DNA of 41,031 nucleotides, from positions 1 through 41,031 of the forward strand of contig JAWVZU010000003.1 in the NCBI GenBank assembly GCA_033722075.1, given 5' to 3'. Source of the stretch: JAWVZU01 sp033722075 (lineage in GTDB: Bacteria; Pseudomonadota; Gammaproteobacteria; Xanthomonadales; SZUA-38). Numbering within the stretch: the first letter of the stretch is position 1; each line of letters begins with the position of its first letter. A program made the translations under genes and the position numbers. The notes under the pieces are model-generated. The model searched no databases. It was not told the origin of the DNA and saw only the letters and a list, made by a program, of their open reading frames with translations. Positions 7,897 to 16,053 of the stretch are shown here, one piece after another.

Positions 7897-10056
7897 GTGA
7901 ACAGGTATCGAGACAGCAGCGCCCGGCCCAGACTGCTCATCGTGGACCACGACCCACGGATGCTCGAGCAGATCAGCGATACCCTTCGGGAAGACGATTA
8001 CGAGGTCTTCGACGCCGCCAGCGGCGAGGGGGCCCTTGCCCAGTTCGCCAAGGTCCACCCTGATCTCCTCATCCTCGACACGGCATTGCCGAACATGGAC
8101 GGCTTCCAGGTCTGCGAGCAGCTGCGGGCCGATCCGTCCGGAGAAAACCTGCCTATCCTCATGCTCACCGGAGCCAACGACCGGGAGTCCGTAAAACGCG
8201 CCTATGATGCGGGCGCCACCGACTACTTCGCGAAGTCGACCAATCTGGCCCTGCTGCCGCACCGCGTTCGCTACATCCTGCGCGCCAGCGAGGTCTATTC
8301 GGAGCTGAAGGAGAGTCAGGCGCGACTTTCGAACGCCGAGCGTATTGCGCACCTGGGCAACTGGCACCTGAACATCGAGACCGGCGAGCTGCAGTGGTCC
8401 GCCGAGGTTTATCGCATCTTCGGACGGCTGCCCAGCGAAACGGTCCTCACCTACGATTATTTCTTTTCCCACGTACACCCGGACGACCAGGAGCTGGTCC
8501 AGGATGCGGTCGGCCGGGCGCTGGAAAACGGGACGCCTTTTCGGATCGAACACCGGGTGCTGCGCGCGGACGACAGCGTGGGCATCGTCCAGCAGCTGGG
8601 CGAAGTCGTCCTGGGTGAAGACGGCACGGCCATCGGCATGGACGGCACCATCCAGGATGTCACTGCCCAGAAACAGGCCGAGGAGAAGGTCCGCAACCTG
8701 GCCTATTTCGATCCATTGACCGGCCTGGGCAATCGCCAGCTCTTCACCGAGCGACTGGCCGAGGCGATCAGCCAGACCAAGCGTCGTCGCTCACGGCTCG
8801 GCGTGATGTTCTTCGACCTGGACAAGTTCAAGGCGGTCAACGACACCCTGGGACACGCCACCGGCGACGAATTGCTCAGACAGGTGGGCAAGCGCCTCCG
8901 CACCTGCATCCGGGAAACCGACTGGATCGCGCGCAACGAAGGGGCCGAACTCGCCCGTCTGGGCGGCGACGAATTCACGGTCATCCTGACCGATCTGGAG
9001 AAATCGCAGGATGCCGCCGTCGTAGCCGAACGGATCCGGGAGCAGCTGGCCGAACCGTTCCTGATCGATGGTCAGGAAGTCGGCGTCTCGACCAGCATCG
9101 GGATCTCGATCTACCCGAACGACGGGCAGGACGCGAATACGCTCGTGACCCACGCCGACGTCGCCATGTACCAGAGCAAGACCAACGGCGGCAACCAGTA
9201 TTGCTACTACACGGCCTCCATGAGCGAGAAGATCAAGGCGCGCATGGACATGATCGACCGCTTGCGGGACGCGGTCGAGAACGGTTATCTCAGTCTTCGC
9301 TATCAGCCCATCGTCGCCCTGGAGAGCGGGCGTCTCGTCGGGGTCGAGGCGCTGGTCCGATGGTATGACGAAAAGCTCGGTGCGGTGCCTCCCGCCGAGT
9401 TCATCCCGCTGGCCGAAGAGACCGGCCTGATCATGGGCATCGGTGAATGGGTCCTGGAGCAAGGTTGCCGCCAGCTGGTCGCCCTGGAGAAAAAGACCGG
9501 CCAGCAACTGAGCCTGTCCGTGAATCTGTCGCCCTTTCAGTTCAGTCGCACGGATCTGGTCTCCGCCGTCTTCTCGGTGCTCGAGAAGACCGGCCTGGAG
9601 CCCGGCAATCTGCAGCTGGAGATCAGCGAAGGGCTGATCATGGCCGACATCGAGGGTTCCGGGACGGTCCTGCAGACACTGACCGAAAAAGGCATTACCG
9701 TCCTGGTCGACGATTTCGGCACCGGGAATACATCACTCCAGGGTCTTGCACGACTGCCTCTCAACTCGCTGAAGGTCGACCGCCGCTTCGTTCAACAGAT
9801 CGGGCAGTCCCAGTTCCACGAAACTCTCATCACGACCATTATCGCGATGGCCAGGGCGCTTGGGCTGAAGGTGGTTGCAGAAGGCCTGGAATCCGAAGCG
9901 CAGCTCAGGTTCATGCGTGCCCAGGGTTGCCAACTCGGCCAGGGCTACCTGTTGGCGCGCCCCATGGCGGTGCGACAACTGGAAGAACTGCTACAGTCCG
10001 GCGACCCCACCCTGGGGTCGGAGGAGCAACCCGCCGCCACCGGCATCGCTCGCTGA
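7897..10056 (+). CDS. Response regulator with PAS, GGDEF and EAL domains (c-di-GMP turnover)
   Basis: A 719-residue cytoplasmic protein. Residues 12-128 are a receiver (acidic D17/D19, phospho-acceptor D61, K113). Residues about 145-256 are a PAS_3 sensor (AHLGNWHLNIETGELQWS). Residues 268-440 are GGDEF with an intact GGDEF at 356-360. Residues 455-705 are EAL with E484-A485-L486, DDFGTG at 605-610, LKVDR, AEGLE and the final GQGYL glutamine, so the phosphodiesterase site looks complete. RETD at 339-342 resembles an inhibitory I-site but lies 13 residues before GGDEF instead of 5, because of the insert WIARNEGAELARL. The start is GTG. No kinase gene is adjacent. The stop is 7 bases before a glycosyltransferase gene, suggesting co-transcription with the glycan cluster. 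Confidence 0.92.
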   Translation: MNRYRDSSARPRLLIVDHDPRMLEQISDTLREDDYEVFDAASGEGALAQFAKVHPDLLILDTALPNMDGFQVCEQLRADPSGENLPILMLTGANDRESVKRAYDAGATDYFAKSTNLALLPHRVRYILRASEVYSELKESQARLSNAERIAHLGNWHLNIETGELQWSAEVYRIFGRLPSETVLTYDYFFSHVHPDDQELVQDAVGRALENGTPFRIEHRVLRADDSVGIVQQLGEVVLGEDGTAIGMDGTIQDVTAQKQAEEKVRNLAYFDPLTGLGNRQLFTERLAEAISQTKRRRSRLGVMFFDLDKFKAVNDTLGHATGDELLRQVGKRLRTCIRETDWIARNEGAELARLGGDEFTVILTDLEKSQDAAVVAERIREQLAEPFLIDGQEVGVSTSIGISIYPNDGQDANTLVTHADVAMYQSKTNGGNQYCYYTASMSEKIKARMDMIDRLRDAVENGYLSLRYQPIVALESGRLVGVEALVRWYDEKLGAVPPAEFIPLAEETGLIMGIGEWVLEQGCRQLVALEKKTGQQLSLSVNLSPFQFSRTDLVSAVFSVLEKTGLEPGNLQLEISEGLIMADIEGSGTVLQTLTEKGITVLVDDFGTGNTSLQGLARLPLNSLKVDRRFVQQIGQSQFHETLITTIIAMARALGLKVVAEGLESEAQLRFMRAQGCQLGQGYLLARPMAVRQLEELLQSGDPTLGSEEQPAATGIAR

Positions 10057-10063
10057 TTGACGC

Positions 10064-11215
10064 GTGACCAGGAATCCAATCGGTCAAAACAGTCGTCGCA
10101 AAATTCGTGTCCTGATCCTCACCAAACGCCGCTACATGCGGCGAGACCTGCTCGACGACCGCTACGGCAGAATGTGGCACTTGCCGCTCGGCCTGGCGAA
10201 GAAGGGAATGTCCGTCGAGGGCGCCTGCGTTGGCTACGCAGGATCTCCGGGTCAAAGGGATCAGTTACGGGAATCATTCAGTTCAGGAGGCGAACTCCGC
10301 CTCAGCGCCGTGCGTACGCCAATCTACAATGGTCTTTCCTGGTTCCGTCTCCACCGCCAGTTGAAAGAGACGGTAGCGCGCTTTCGGCCCGATCTGATCT
10401 ACGCATTTTCGGATGCGCTACACATTGTCCTGGGCGCTTTGCTGTCGCGAGGCACAGGCCTACCCTTTGCCGCCGACTTCTATGACAACTACGAGGCCTA
10501 CGGAGCGACCCGATTTCCAGGAGTCAGGTCTGCGCTGGCATGGGCGACAAAAAGAGCCGACTTCGTCACCTGTGTCAGCGACCCGCTGCGACAATTCCTG
10601 GTGGAGAAGTATGGACCACGAGCCTCTTCCATCCTCGTGATCGAAAATGGTGTCCACCCGGATTTTTTCTCCCCGACTGACAAGGCAGATGCGCGGACGA
10701 AACTCGGCCTTCCGCCCGCCGCAAAACTGATCGGAACTGCGGGCGCCCTGTCGTCCTCCCGGGACACCGATAGCCTTTTGGAGGCTTTTTTCCAGTTGGC
10801 CCAGACTACGCCCGATCTCAGGCTCGTGTTGGCGGGCAAGTGCGAGCTCAGACTGCCACAACATGAAAGGATCCATTATCTCGGGGATCTCGACCATTCC
10901 CGAATTCCCATTCTCTTCCGTGCGCTGGATGTCGGCGTCGTCGGCGTTAAAGATGATGCATTCGGTCGTTATTGTTTTCCTCAGAAGGCCGCGGAGATGG
11001 CAGCATCCAAACTCCCGATCGTCATTGCCGATGTTGGGGTCATGGCTTCAAGTGCCGCCGACGCCTGGGGGCGCCGCTACGAAACCGGAGATATGCTGTC
11101 ATTGACGCAAGCGATCAGTTCGCAGCTTGGCGAACCTGCGAGACCGAACTGGACACCAAGAACCTGGGAAGAACTGGCAGATATCCTTGCCACCGAGCTG
11201 ACGAAACTCGTATAG
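10064..11215 (+). CDS. Glycosyltransferase, GT4-like (GT-B fold)
   Basis: A 383-residue cytoplasmic or membrane-associated glycosyltransferase. The first strand KIRVLILTKRRYM, the N-terminal domain to about residue 175 and the C-terminal Rossmann domain (LIGTAGALSSSRDTDSLLEAF... LRLVLAGKC) give the GT-B layout. VIENGVHPDFF is the usual linker motif of GT4 enzymes. The region FCFPQKAAEMAASKLPIVIADVG corresponds to the donor-binding loop, but the canonical EX7E is only partly kept. Donor and acceptor cannot be told. It starts at GTG 10064, just after the GGDEF-EAL stop, with a weak ribosome binding site, so reinitiation is possible. It probably acts in a surface polysaccharide or lipid-linked glycan pathway with the flippase nearby. 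Confidence 0.82.
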   Translation: MTRNPIGQNSRRKIRVLILTKRRYMRRDLLDDRYGRMWHLPLGLAKKGMSVEGACVGYAGSPGQRDQLRESFSSGGELRLSAVRTPIYNGLSWFRLHRQLKETVARFRPDLIYAFSDALHIVLGALLSRGTGLPFAADFYDNYEAYGATRFPGVRSALAWATKRADFVTCVSDPLRQFLVEKYGPRASSILVIENGVHPDFFSPTDKADARTKLGLPPAAKLIGTAGALSSSRDTDSLLEAFFQLAQTTPDLRLVLAGKCELRLPQHERIHYLGDLDHSRIPILFRALDVGVVGVKDDAFGRYCFPQKAAEMAASKLPIVIADVGVMASSAADAWGRRYETGDMLSLTQAISSQLGEPARPNWTPRTWEELADILATELTKLV

Positions 11216-11248
11216 CGCGCCTGGCTACGATCAATCCTGACAAGCGGG

Positions 11249-12043
11249 CTAGGTTCTGAGTTTCTTACGCCTTTCCAGCCAGACGGCTGCGTGCTTGTAG
11301 TGTGGATAGAAGGCCCACCATAAACCATGCAGGAAACGGTCAACGGGTCCCGTAGCGTTGCGCTCGTGAACGCGTTTTTCTTCGTATATTCGATCCATGA
11401 TCTGTAGTGAGCTGATGCCTTGATCACCCATAACCGAAACCGTGATCTCCGGAATGACCCGCGCTGTTGCGCCGGCATGGTATGCGCGCAGGAAGAAATC
11501 GTAGTCCATGTCGATGCGGTATCCCGTGTCGTACAGACCAATGCGGTCGAAAAGTGATTTACGGATGAATGCGCCCTGGTGGTGAAATGGAATCTTATAG
11601 CGAGTCCACGGACCGAATCCTCGTGAGCGCATCAATTTCCCGGACTCTTTCGGCCCATACCATACGGAGCCGGCTACGATTTCGGAACCATCGAGGTACC
11701 GCTGCATGCTACACAAGACATCCGCGTCCCAGAGATAATCGTCGGCATTCAGAAAAAGAAGATATTTTCCGCTGGCCGCGTGAATCCCCTTGTTCATCGC
11801 ATCGGCGATGCCATCGTCCGGTTCGGAAATAACGCGACTCAGAAGGGATGCATACCGGTTGATCAAGGCGGGAGTCGAGTCGGTGGACAGGCCATCGACG
11901 ATAATGGACTCAAAACACGCATCGCGCTGGCGATCCAGCGACTCGAGTGTTCTTCCGAGCGTTGTCGCCGCGTTCTTGCACACGGTGATTGTCGTTATCA
12001 AAGGGGTAGACACCAGGAGTTCGGTTGCTCTTGCCCGTGGCAA
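11249..12043 (-). CDS. Glycosyltransferase family 2
   Basis: A 264-residue GT-A enzyme. It begins TPLITTITVCKNAATTLGRTLES, the usual first strand and helix of GT2, with VDGLSTDST, EPDDGIADAMNKGI, and the metal-binding region FLNADDYLWD. These are typical of inverting GT2 enzymes such as those adding sugars to O-antigen or exopolysaccharide repeats. The start is TTG 12043 with AAGGA five bases upstream; a GTG ten codons later is the alternative. It is on the opposite strand to its neighbours. The 243 bases between it and the flippase gene hold no other gene that can be supported. Confidence 0.85.
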   Translation of the reverse strand: MPRARATELLVSTPLITTITVCKNAATTLGRTLESLDRQRDACFESIIVDGLSTDSTPALINRYASLLSRVISEPDDGIADAMNKGIHAASGKYLLFLNADDYLWDADVLCSMQRYLDGSEIVAGSVWYGPKESGKLMRSRGFGPWTRYKIPFHHQGAFIRKSLFDRIGLYDTGYRIDMDYDFFLRAYHAGATARVIPEITVSVMGDQGISSLQIMDRIYEEKRVHERNATGPVDRFLHGLWWAFYPHYKHAAVWLERRKKLRT

Positions 12044-12286
12044 CGTGTCCTTCGAAGCTTACCTTCAGAGGATCGGCTGCGCGAGCATACAGGTCAAGCA
12101 ACGAGGCCCATCCCCGCCCCGCTATTGACCCGCACTCTTGGCCAAGCATAAAGTAACGAGCATGGTCGACGCACCGCACCCCAGACCAGTCAATACCACC
12201 TTGGTTCGCGAAGCCACTTCCAGGCCTGATCGCTGAGCTGACCAACGGCCGGGCTTTTCAACAATCAGTCGCCTAAGCTGATCGGA

Positions 12287-13705
12287 ATGACCAGCACATT
12301 GCTGAAAATGGGCCGGGCCACCATCGGCCTGCTGCGATTCAAGGCGTTCGATACTGACACCGAGGACGGTCGCTCCCAGGAGCGAAATCGCCTGATTGCC
12401 TGGACTGCCGTGACAGCTGCCGCCGCAAAGGCGGCATCGCTCACGGCGATGTTGATCTCGGTGCCCCTGACGGTCGGTTATCTCGGTCCGGAACGGTTCG
12501 GCCTATGGATGACAGTGGCCGCAGTCGTCGGAATGCTTGGATTCGCCGACTTCGGGCTTGGGAACGGCATCCTGAACGCGGTTTCTCACGACAAGGGCCG
12601 GAACGATTACAGCGGCATCCATCGGAGTGTGTCAAACGGCATATTGATGCTCACTCTCATCAGCCTGCTGATCCTGGCCATTTTTTGTCTCGTCCTTCCG
12701 CTGATACCCTGGCCAGCGGTCTTCAATGTGAAAACCGAACTGGCGGCCCGCGAGACCGAACCGGTTGTCATCGTTCTCGCAGCGTGTTTTGTCGCAACCC
12801 TCCCCCTCGGTGCAACACACAAGATTCAGCTAGGCCTGCAACAGGGCTACTGGGGTAACCTTTGGGAAGCTGCCGGCAGCCTGGCAGGCCTGATCGGTAT
12901 CATCATTGCTACGCTGCTCGAAGCCGGCCTGCCGTGGATCGCGCTTGCCACGGCAGGAGCTCCCGTAGTCTTCAGGGCAGTCAACACTTTCGTGTTTTTC
13001 AGTTATCAGGAACGCGCCCTCCGACCGAACCTGAGTCATATCGACCCTATCGCAATCCTGCGACTGCTGCGTGCCGGCGGACTTTTTTTTGCCCTGCAGC
13101 TCGCCGTAATAGTCGGTTTCCAATCCGACCACATCATCATCGCTCGAATAATCGACGTTTCGGTTGTGGCCGGCTACGACGTAGCGCTGAAACTTTCGAC
13201 ACTGCCTTCGTTGTTCATCGGGCTTATCGTTGTTGCTCAGTGGCCCGCCTATGGAGAGGCATTGAGGCGAGGCGATGCCAGATGGATTCGTACGACATTC
13301 ATCCGGACGGTCAGGCTCAGCATGCTTTTCGGAATTCCCTACGCGCTCGTCCTGCTCGTCTGGGGCGACTGGCTCATCAAAATTTGGGCTGGGCCCGAGG
13401 TCGTGCCGTCGACCGGACTGCTTATTGGCATCGCTATCTGGTCCGTACTGGCGACTCTCGGCACAGTGATAGCCGCACTCCTGAACGGGCTGCACGTGGT
13501 CAAATTTCAAGCGATCAACTCCCTGCTGATGGCAACAGCGAACATTCTCCTTTCAATCTACCTGGTCGGGAAAATCGGCGCTGTCGGAGCAATTTTCGGA
13601 ACGATAATATCGTACACCATCTTCACGCTCTTCCCGTGCTGGTATTATATTTCACACCGCGTAAGCGTATTTCAACCCACCGCACCGGAAAGCGAGACAG
13701 CGTGA
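12287..13705 (+). CDS. Wzx-like polysaccharide flippase
   Basis: A 472-residue polytopic inner-membrane protein with many long hydrophobic segments from about residue 40 to the end, matching the 12-14 helices of the MOP/PST flippase family. SVPLTVGYLGPERFGLWMTV followed by GFADFGLGNGILNAVS near the N-terminus is characteristic of Wzx/RfbX proteins. Such proteins move undecaprenyl-linked oligosaccharide to the periplasmic face. No wzy polymerase or wzz chain-length gene is in the window, so the substrate may be a short glycan, or the polymerase may lie elsewhere. The stop overlaps the GTG start of the next glycosyltransferase by four bases (GTGA). Confidence 0.87.
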   Translation: MTSTLLKMGRATIGLLRFKAFDTDTEDGRSQERNRLIAWTAVTAAAAKAASLTAMLISVPLTVGYLGPERFGLWMTVAAVVGMLGFADFGLGNGILNAVSHDKGRNDYSGIHRSVSNGILMLTLISLLILAIFCLVLPLIPWPAVFNVKTELAARETEPVVIVLAACFVATLPLGATHKIQLGLQQGYWGNLWEAAGSLAGLIGIIIATLLEAGLPWIALATAGAPVVFRAVNTFVFFSYQERALRPNLSHIDPIAILRLLRAGGLFFALQLAVIVGFQSDHIIIARIIDVSVVAGYDVALKLSTLPSLFIGLIVVAQWPAYGEALRRGDARWIRTTFIRTVRLSMLFGIPYALVLLVWGDWLIKIWAGPEVVPSTGLLIGIAIWSVLATLGTVIAALLNGLHVVKFQAINSLLMATANILLSIYLVGKIGAVGAIFGTIISYTIFTLFPCWYYISHRVSVFQPTAPESETA

Positions 13706-14808
13706 AAGTCCTCTATGACTCTCAAGTGTTCGCCAACCAGTTCTACGGTGGAATATCACGTTATTTCGTTGAGCTGGCAAAGCGATTGGCTTATTCAGAC
13801 GGGATGAGTGTGCAGGTATTCGCACCATTCCACATCAACCATTATCTGAGTGAATTGGACCAGGAAATAGTCTTTGGAAAACAGATAAGAAAATCACCCA
13901 GGAGACTCATCAAGCTGCTCAAACTCTATAACTTCCTGGCTACTCGGCGTCGGGTCAACATAGTAGAGCCTGATATCCTGCATGAGACCTATTTCTCCAG
14001 AGCACACGTAGCGCTTCGATACAAACAGGCACGTGTCTTGACCGTTTACGACATGATTCATGAACTCTATCCGGAGTCTTTCTCAACATGGGACAGGACC
14101 GCAAGAGATAAGCGCGTGGCGGTCGACAGGGCCGATCACGTCATTTGCATTTCCGAAAACACCCGGCGTGACTTGCTGAACATCCTCAATGTGCCCAGTT
14201 CGAAGGTTTCGGTTGTTCACCTTGGCTTCGATTCGCAGCAAGCGCTGGAAGAAACCCCGGTGACGCCGGCGATCCAAGAACCGTATCTACTGTATGTAGG
14301 TAGCCGAGAGGGATACAAGAACTTTCCACGTCTGCTGGAGGCCTATGCAAGCAGCGAGCCGTTGCATCGAGATTATCGCCTTGTTTGTTTCGGTGGGGGA
14401 TGCTTTACGAATTCAGAGAAACAGCTATTCAGGGACCTTGACCTCGCCGACGACAGGGTGCTCTGGATGGGCGGCAGCGACGCCGTGCTGATGGGGCTTT
14501 ACCAACACGCGACCGCATTTTTGTACCCTTCGCTTTATGAAGGCTTCGGCATCCCGCCACTGGAGGCTATGGCCCATGATTGTCCCGTGATCTGCAGCAA
14601 AGGCAGTTCGATCTCGGAAGTCGTGGGCCATGCAGGCGAATTCTTCGATCCCCATGATAGCGGCGAAATCGCTTGCGCCATCGAGAACGTCATCGGCTCG
14701 CCCACCCGGGCTGAGGAACTCCGATCCTCCGGTCGAAAGCGATTGAAATCCTTCACATGGGAAAAGTGCGCCGCTCGTACGCGTGAGGTGTACTCTTCCC
14801 TGCTATGA
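13702..14808 (+). CDS. Glycosyltransferase family 4
   Basis: A 368-residue GT-B enzyme. It starts at GTG 13702, overlapping the flippase stop as GTGA; the frame extends far upstream, but that part is antisense or shadow of the flippase gene. VKVLYDSQVFANQFYGGISRYFVELAKRL is the GT4 N-terminal strand and glycine loop. VICISENTRRDL, YVGSREGYKN and LYPSLYEGFGIPPLEAMAHDCPVI (with the E-x7-E pair) are the standard GT4 donor-site motifs, resembling mannosyl- or rhamnosyltransferases such as WbaZ. Several stretches near 13,860-13,930 are visibly richer in A/T than the flanking housekeeping genes, consistent with horizontal exchange of glycan loci. Confidence 0.9.
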   Translation: MKVLYDSQVFANQFYGGISRYFVELAKRLAYSDGMSVQVFAPFHINHYLSELDQEIVFGKQIRKSPRRLIKLLKLYNFLATRRRVNIVEPDILHETYFSRAHVALRYKQARVLTVYDMIHELYPESFSTWDRTARDKRVAVDRADHVICISENTRRDLLNILNVPSSKVSVVHLGFDSQQALEETPVTPAIQEPYLLYVGSREGYKNFPRLLEAYASSEPLHRDYRLVCFGGGCFTNSEKQLFRDLDLADDRVLWMGGSDAVLMGLYQHATAFLYPSLYEGFGIPPLEAMAHDCPVICSKGSSISEVVGHAGEFFDPHDSGEIACAIENVIGSPTRAEELRSSGRKRLKSFTWEKCAARTREVYSSLL

Positions 14809-14845
14809 ACCAGATGAATACTGGGGAGCAATCGGGCGGACCGTG

Positions 14846-15649
14846 CTAAATGGATTTGGATTTCTCAATCTGGCGCACATGATCCTTCCATACGCCGCGC
14901 GCCGGAAGCATTACGATGATTCCTCGAACCAGGCGACAGACTATTCTGCTCAACACGAACCTCGCCACCAACCGCTTCAGCGCCGAAGATTGCCTTAGAA
15001 AGAGAATGAAGCCGCCGCTGAATATCGCCGAATAACCGTGTTTCTCAGCAATCTGGCGCAAGGCTTCCCCAGAGTAGAAGAAAACATGTTGGCCGGATTG
15101 AGGTGCCAGATACCACCAGTTCTCATCCTGCTGCGAATAGATCTCGGTGCTGAATAGCAGCGCATTCGGATCGTATCGAAACAGATCTTCCATATCATCC
15201 CTGGGATTCACCAGGTGCTCGATCAACTCGAAACAGATCAGCAAATCAGGCTTGTCGAAATCCGGCTCGGTAAATCCCTGAGCATAGGTCGGAACAGCGT
15301 ACTTGTCCTTTACGAAGCAATTGATTTCGTGGTCACGGAGCATTCTGCACAGCAAGCCATCGCCACCCCCGATATCTATGGCATTCCTGAGGTTGAAAAG
15401 TTTCGACAACGCAAAACAGGCTGCCATATTGTGGATGTTGCGCTGCGCTGCGCCGGTATCCATGATTGACAGGTTTCTGTTTTCGTAGGCCTCCTCCATC
15501 CAGAAGGGAAATTCCGTCTGAAGAGAACCGCAGTTGCCACACTCGAAGTACCGGACGTCATACGCTCCAAGCACTCGCAGGTCGAATCGGTACGATAACG
15601 GCCCATCGCATAGTCGACATTCGTGATATTTCTTGTCGCTGGCGAGCAT
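14846..15649 (-). CDS. Class I SAM-dependent methyltransferase with N-terminal Cys motif
   Basis: A 267-residue protein. Residues 12-37 hold two cysteine pairs (CRLC and CGNC), a zinc-ribbon-like module seen at the start of many methyltransferases in O-antigen and capsule loci. The SAM site is IDIGGGDGLL, followed by CFVKDKY and LICFELIEHL, a Methyltransf_23-type core. WWYLAPQSGQHVFFYSGEAL is characteristic of this glycan-cluster subfamily. It probably methylates a sugar of the glycan made by neighbouring transferases, but the substrate is unknown. It is transcribed toward the GT4 gene on the opposite strand. GAAGAG lies just upstream of the ATG. Confidence 0.82.
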   Translation of the reverse strand: MLASDKKYHECRLCDGPLSYRFDLRVLGAYDVRYFECGNCGSLQTEFPFWMEEAYENRNLSIMDTGAAQRNIHNMAACFALSKLFNLRNAIDIGGGDGLLCRMLRDHEINCFVKDKYAVPTYAQGFTEPDFDKPDLLICFELIEHLVNPRDDMEDLFRYDPNALLFSTEIYSQQDENWWYLAPQSGQHVFFYSGEALRQIAEKHGYSAIFSGGFILFLRQSSALKRLVARFVLSRIVCRLVRGIIVMLPARGVWKDHVRQIEKSKSI

Positions 15650-15715
15650 TTCTCTTCAGCTGAGTGACATTTGCGGCCTACTGCTTCGATCCCTAACTGG
15701 ACCAGCTCATGGTCG

Positions 15716-15763
15716 TGGTGCTCCGCGAGCAATCGGCGGCCGTTGGACCCTCACGGAGCACCA
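15716..15763. repeat. Inverted repeat (hairpin) upstream of tRNA-Leu
   Basis: TGGTGCTCCG at 15716-15725 is matched by CGGAGCACCA at 15754-15763. The stem extends by GAG/CTC after one mismatch, giving about 13 paired bases around a 20-base loop. No T-run follows on either strand, so it is not an ordinary terminator. It sits in the 249-base space between the methyltransferase start and tRNA-Leu. That space holds no gene I can support. Confidence 0.55.
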
Positions 15764-15898
15764 TCATAGTGGAAATGGTAGCTCTGTCGGGGTCGTGAGC
15801 CGCTGTGGACTACTACCGTCGAAAACTTCAGTTCAGGAAAGGAATGGTAGCAGGTATGATGCGCAGCCAGACCAATATGCTTCAAGCGCCAGCACGTT

Positions 15899-15982
15899 GC
15901 CCGGGTGGCGAAATTGGTAGACGCAAGGGACTTAAAATCCCTCGGCTTAACGGCCGTGCCGGTTCGAGTCCGGCCCCGGGCA
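15899..15982 (+). tRNA. tRNA-Leu (anticodon UAA)
   Basis: The acceptor stem GCCCGGG pairs with CCCGGGC, with discriminator A at 15982. The anticodon stem-loop GGGA-CTTAAAA-TCCC gives anticodon TAA. A long class II variable arm (CTCGGCTTAACGGCCG) and the T-arm GGTTCGAGTCC follow. The 3' CCA is not encoded (TTC follows the discriminator), unlike the tRNA-Cys and tRNA-Gly in this window. Confidence 0.95.
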
Positions 15983-16053
15983 TTCATTTGGATACCCACC
16001 CGTACCCCATGACTTTTTCTTGGAATTCATGGGCTTTGCGTTACTATCTCAAA

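Noticed and set aside
11910..12245. 111-codon minus-strand frame upstream of the GT2 gene
   Set aside because: Its second half is the GT2 gene in another frame, and the first half shows no recognisable domain.
12862..13701. Long upstream extension of the second GT4 frame
   Set aside because: It overlaps the flippase in another frame and has no glycosyltransferase similarity; the GT4 domain begins at the GTG at 13702.
15899..15982. tRNA-Leu as attachment site of a genomic island holding the glycan genes
   Set aside because: The cluster lies on the 5' side of the tRNA, and no integrase or 3'-end direct repeat was found.
15805..16053. Extension of the MscS frame through tRNA-Leu
   Set aside because: The tRNA is complete, and a signal peptide begins at 16054.
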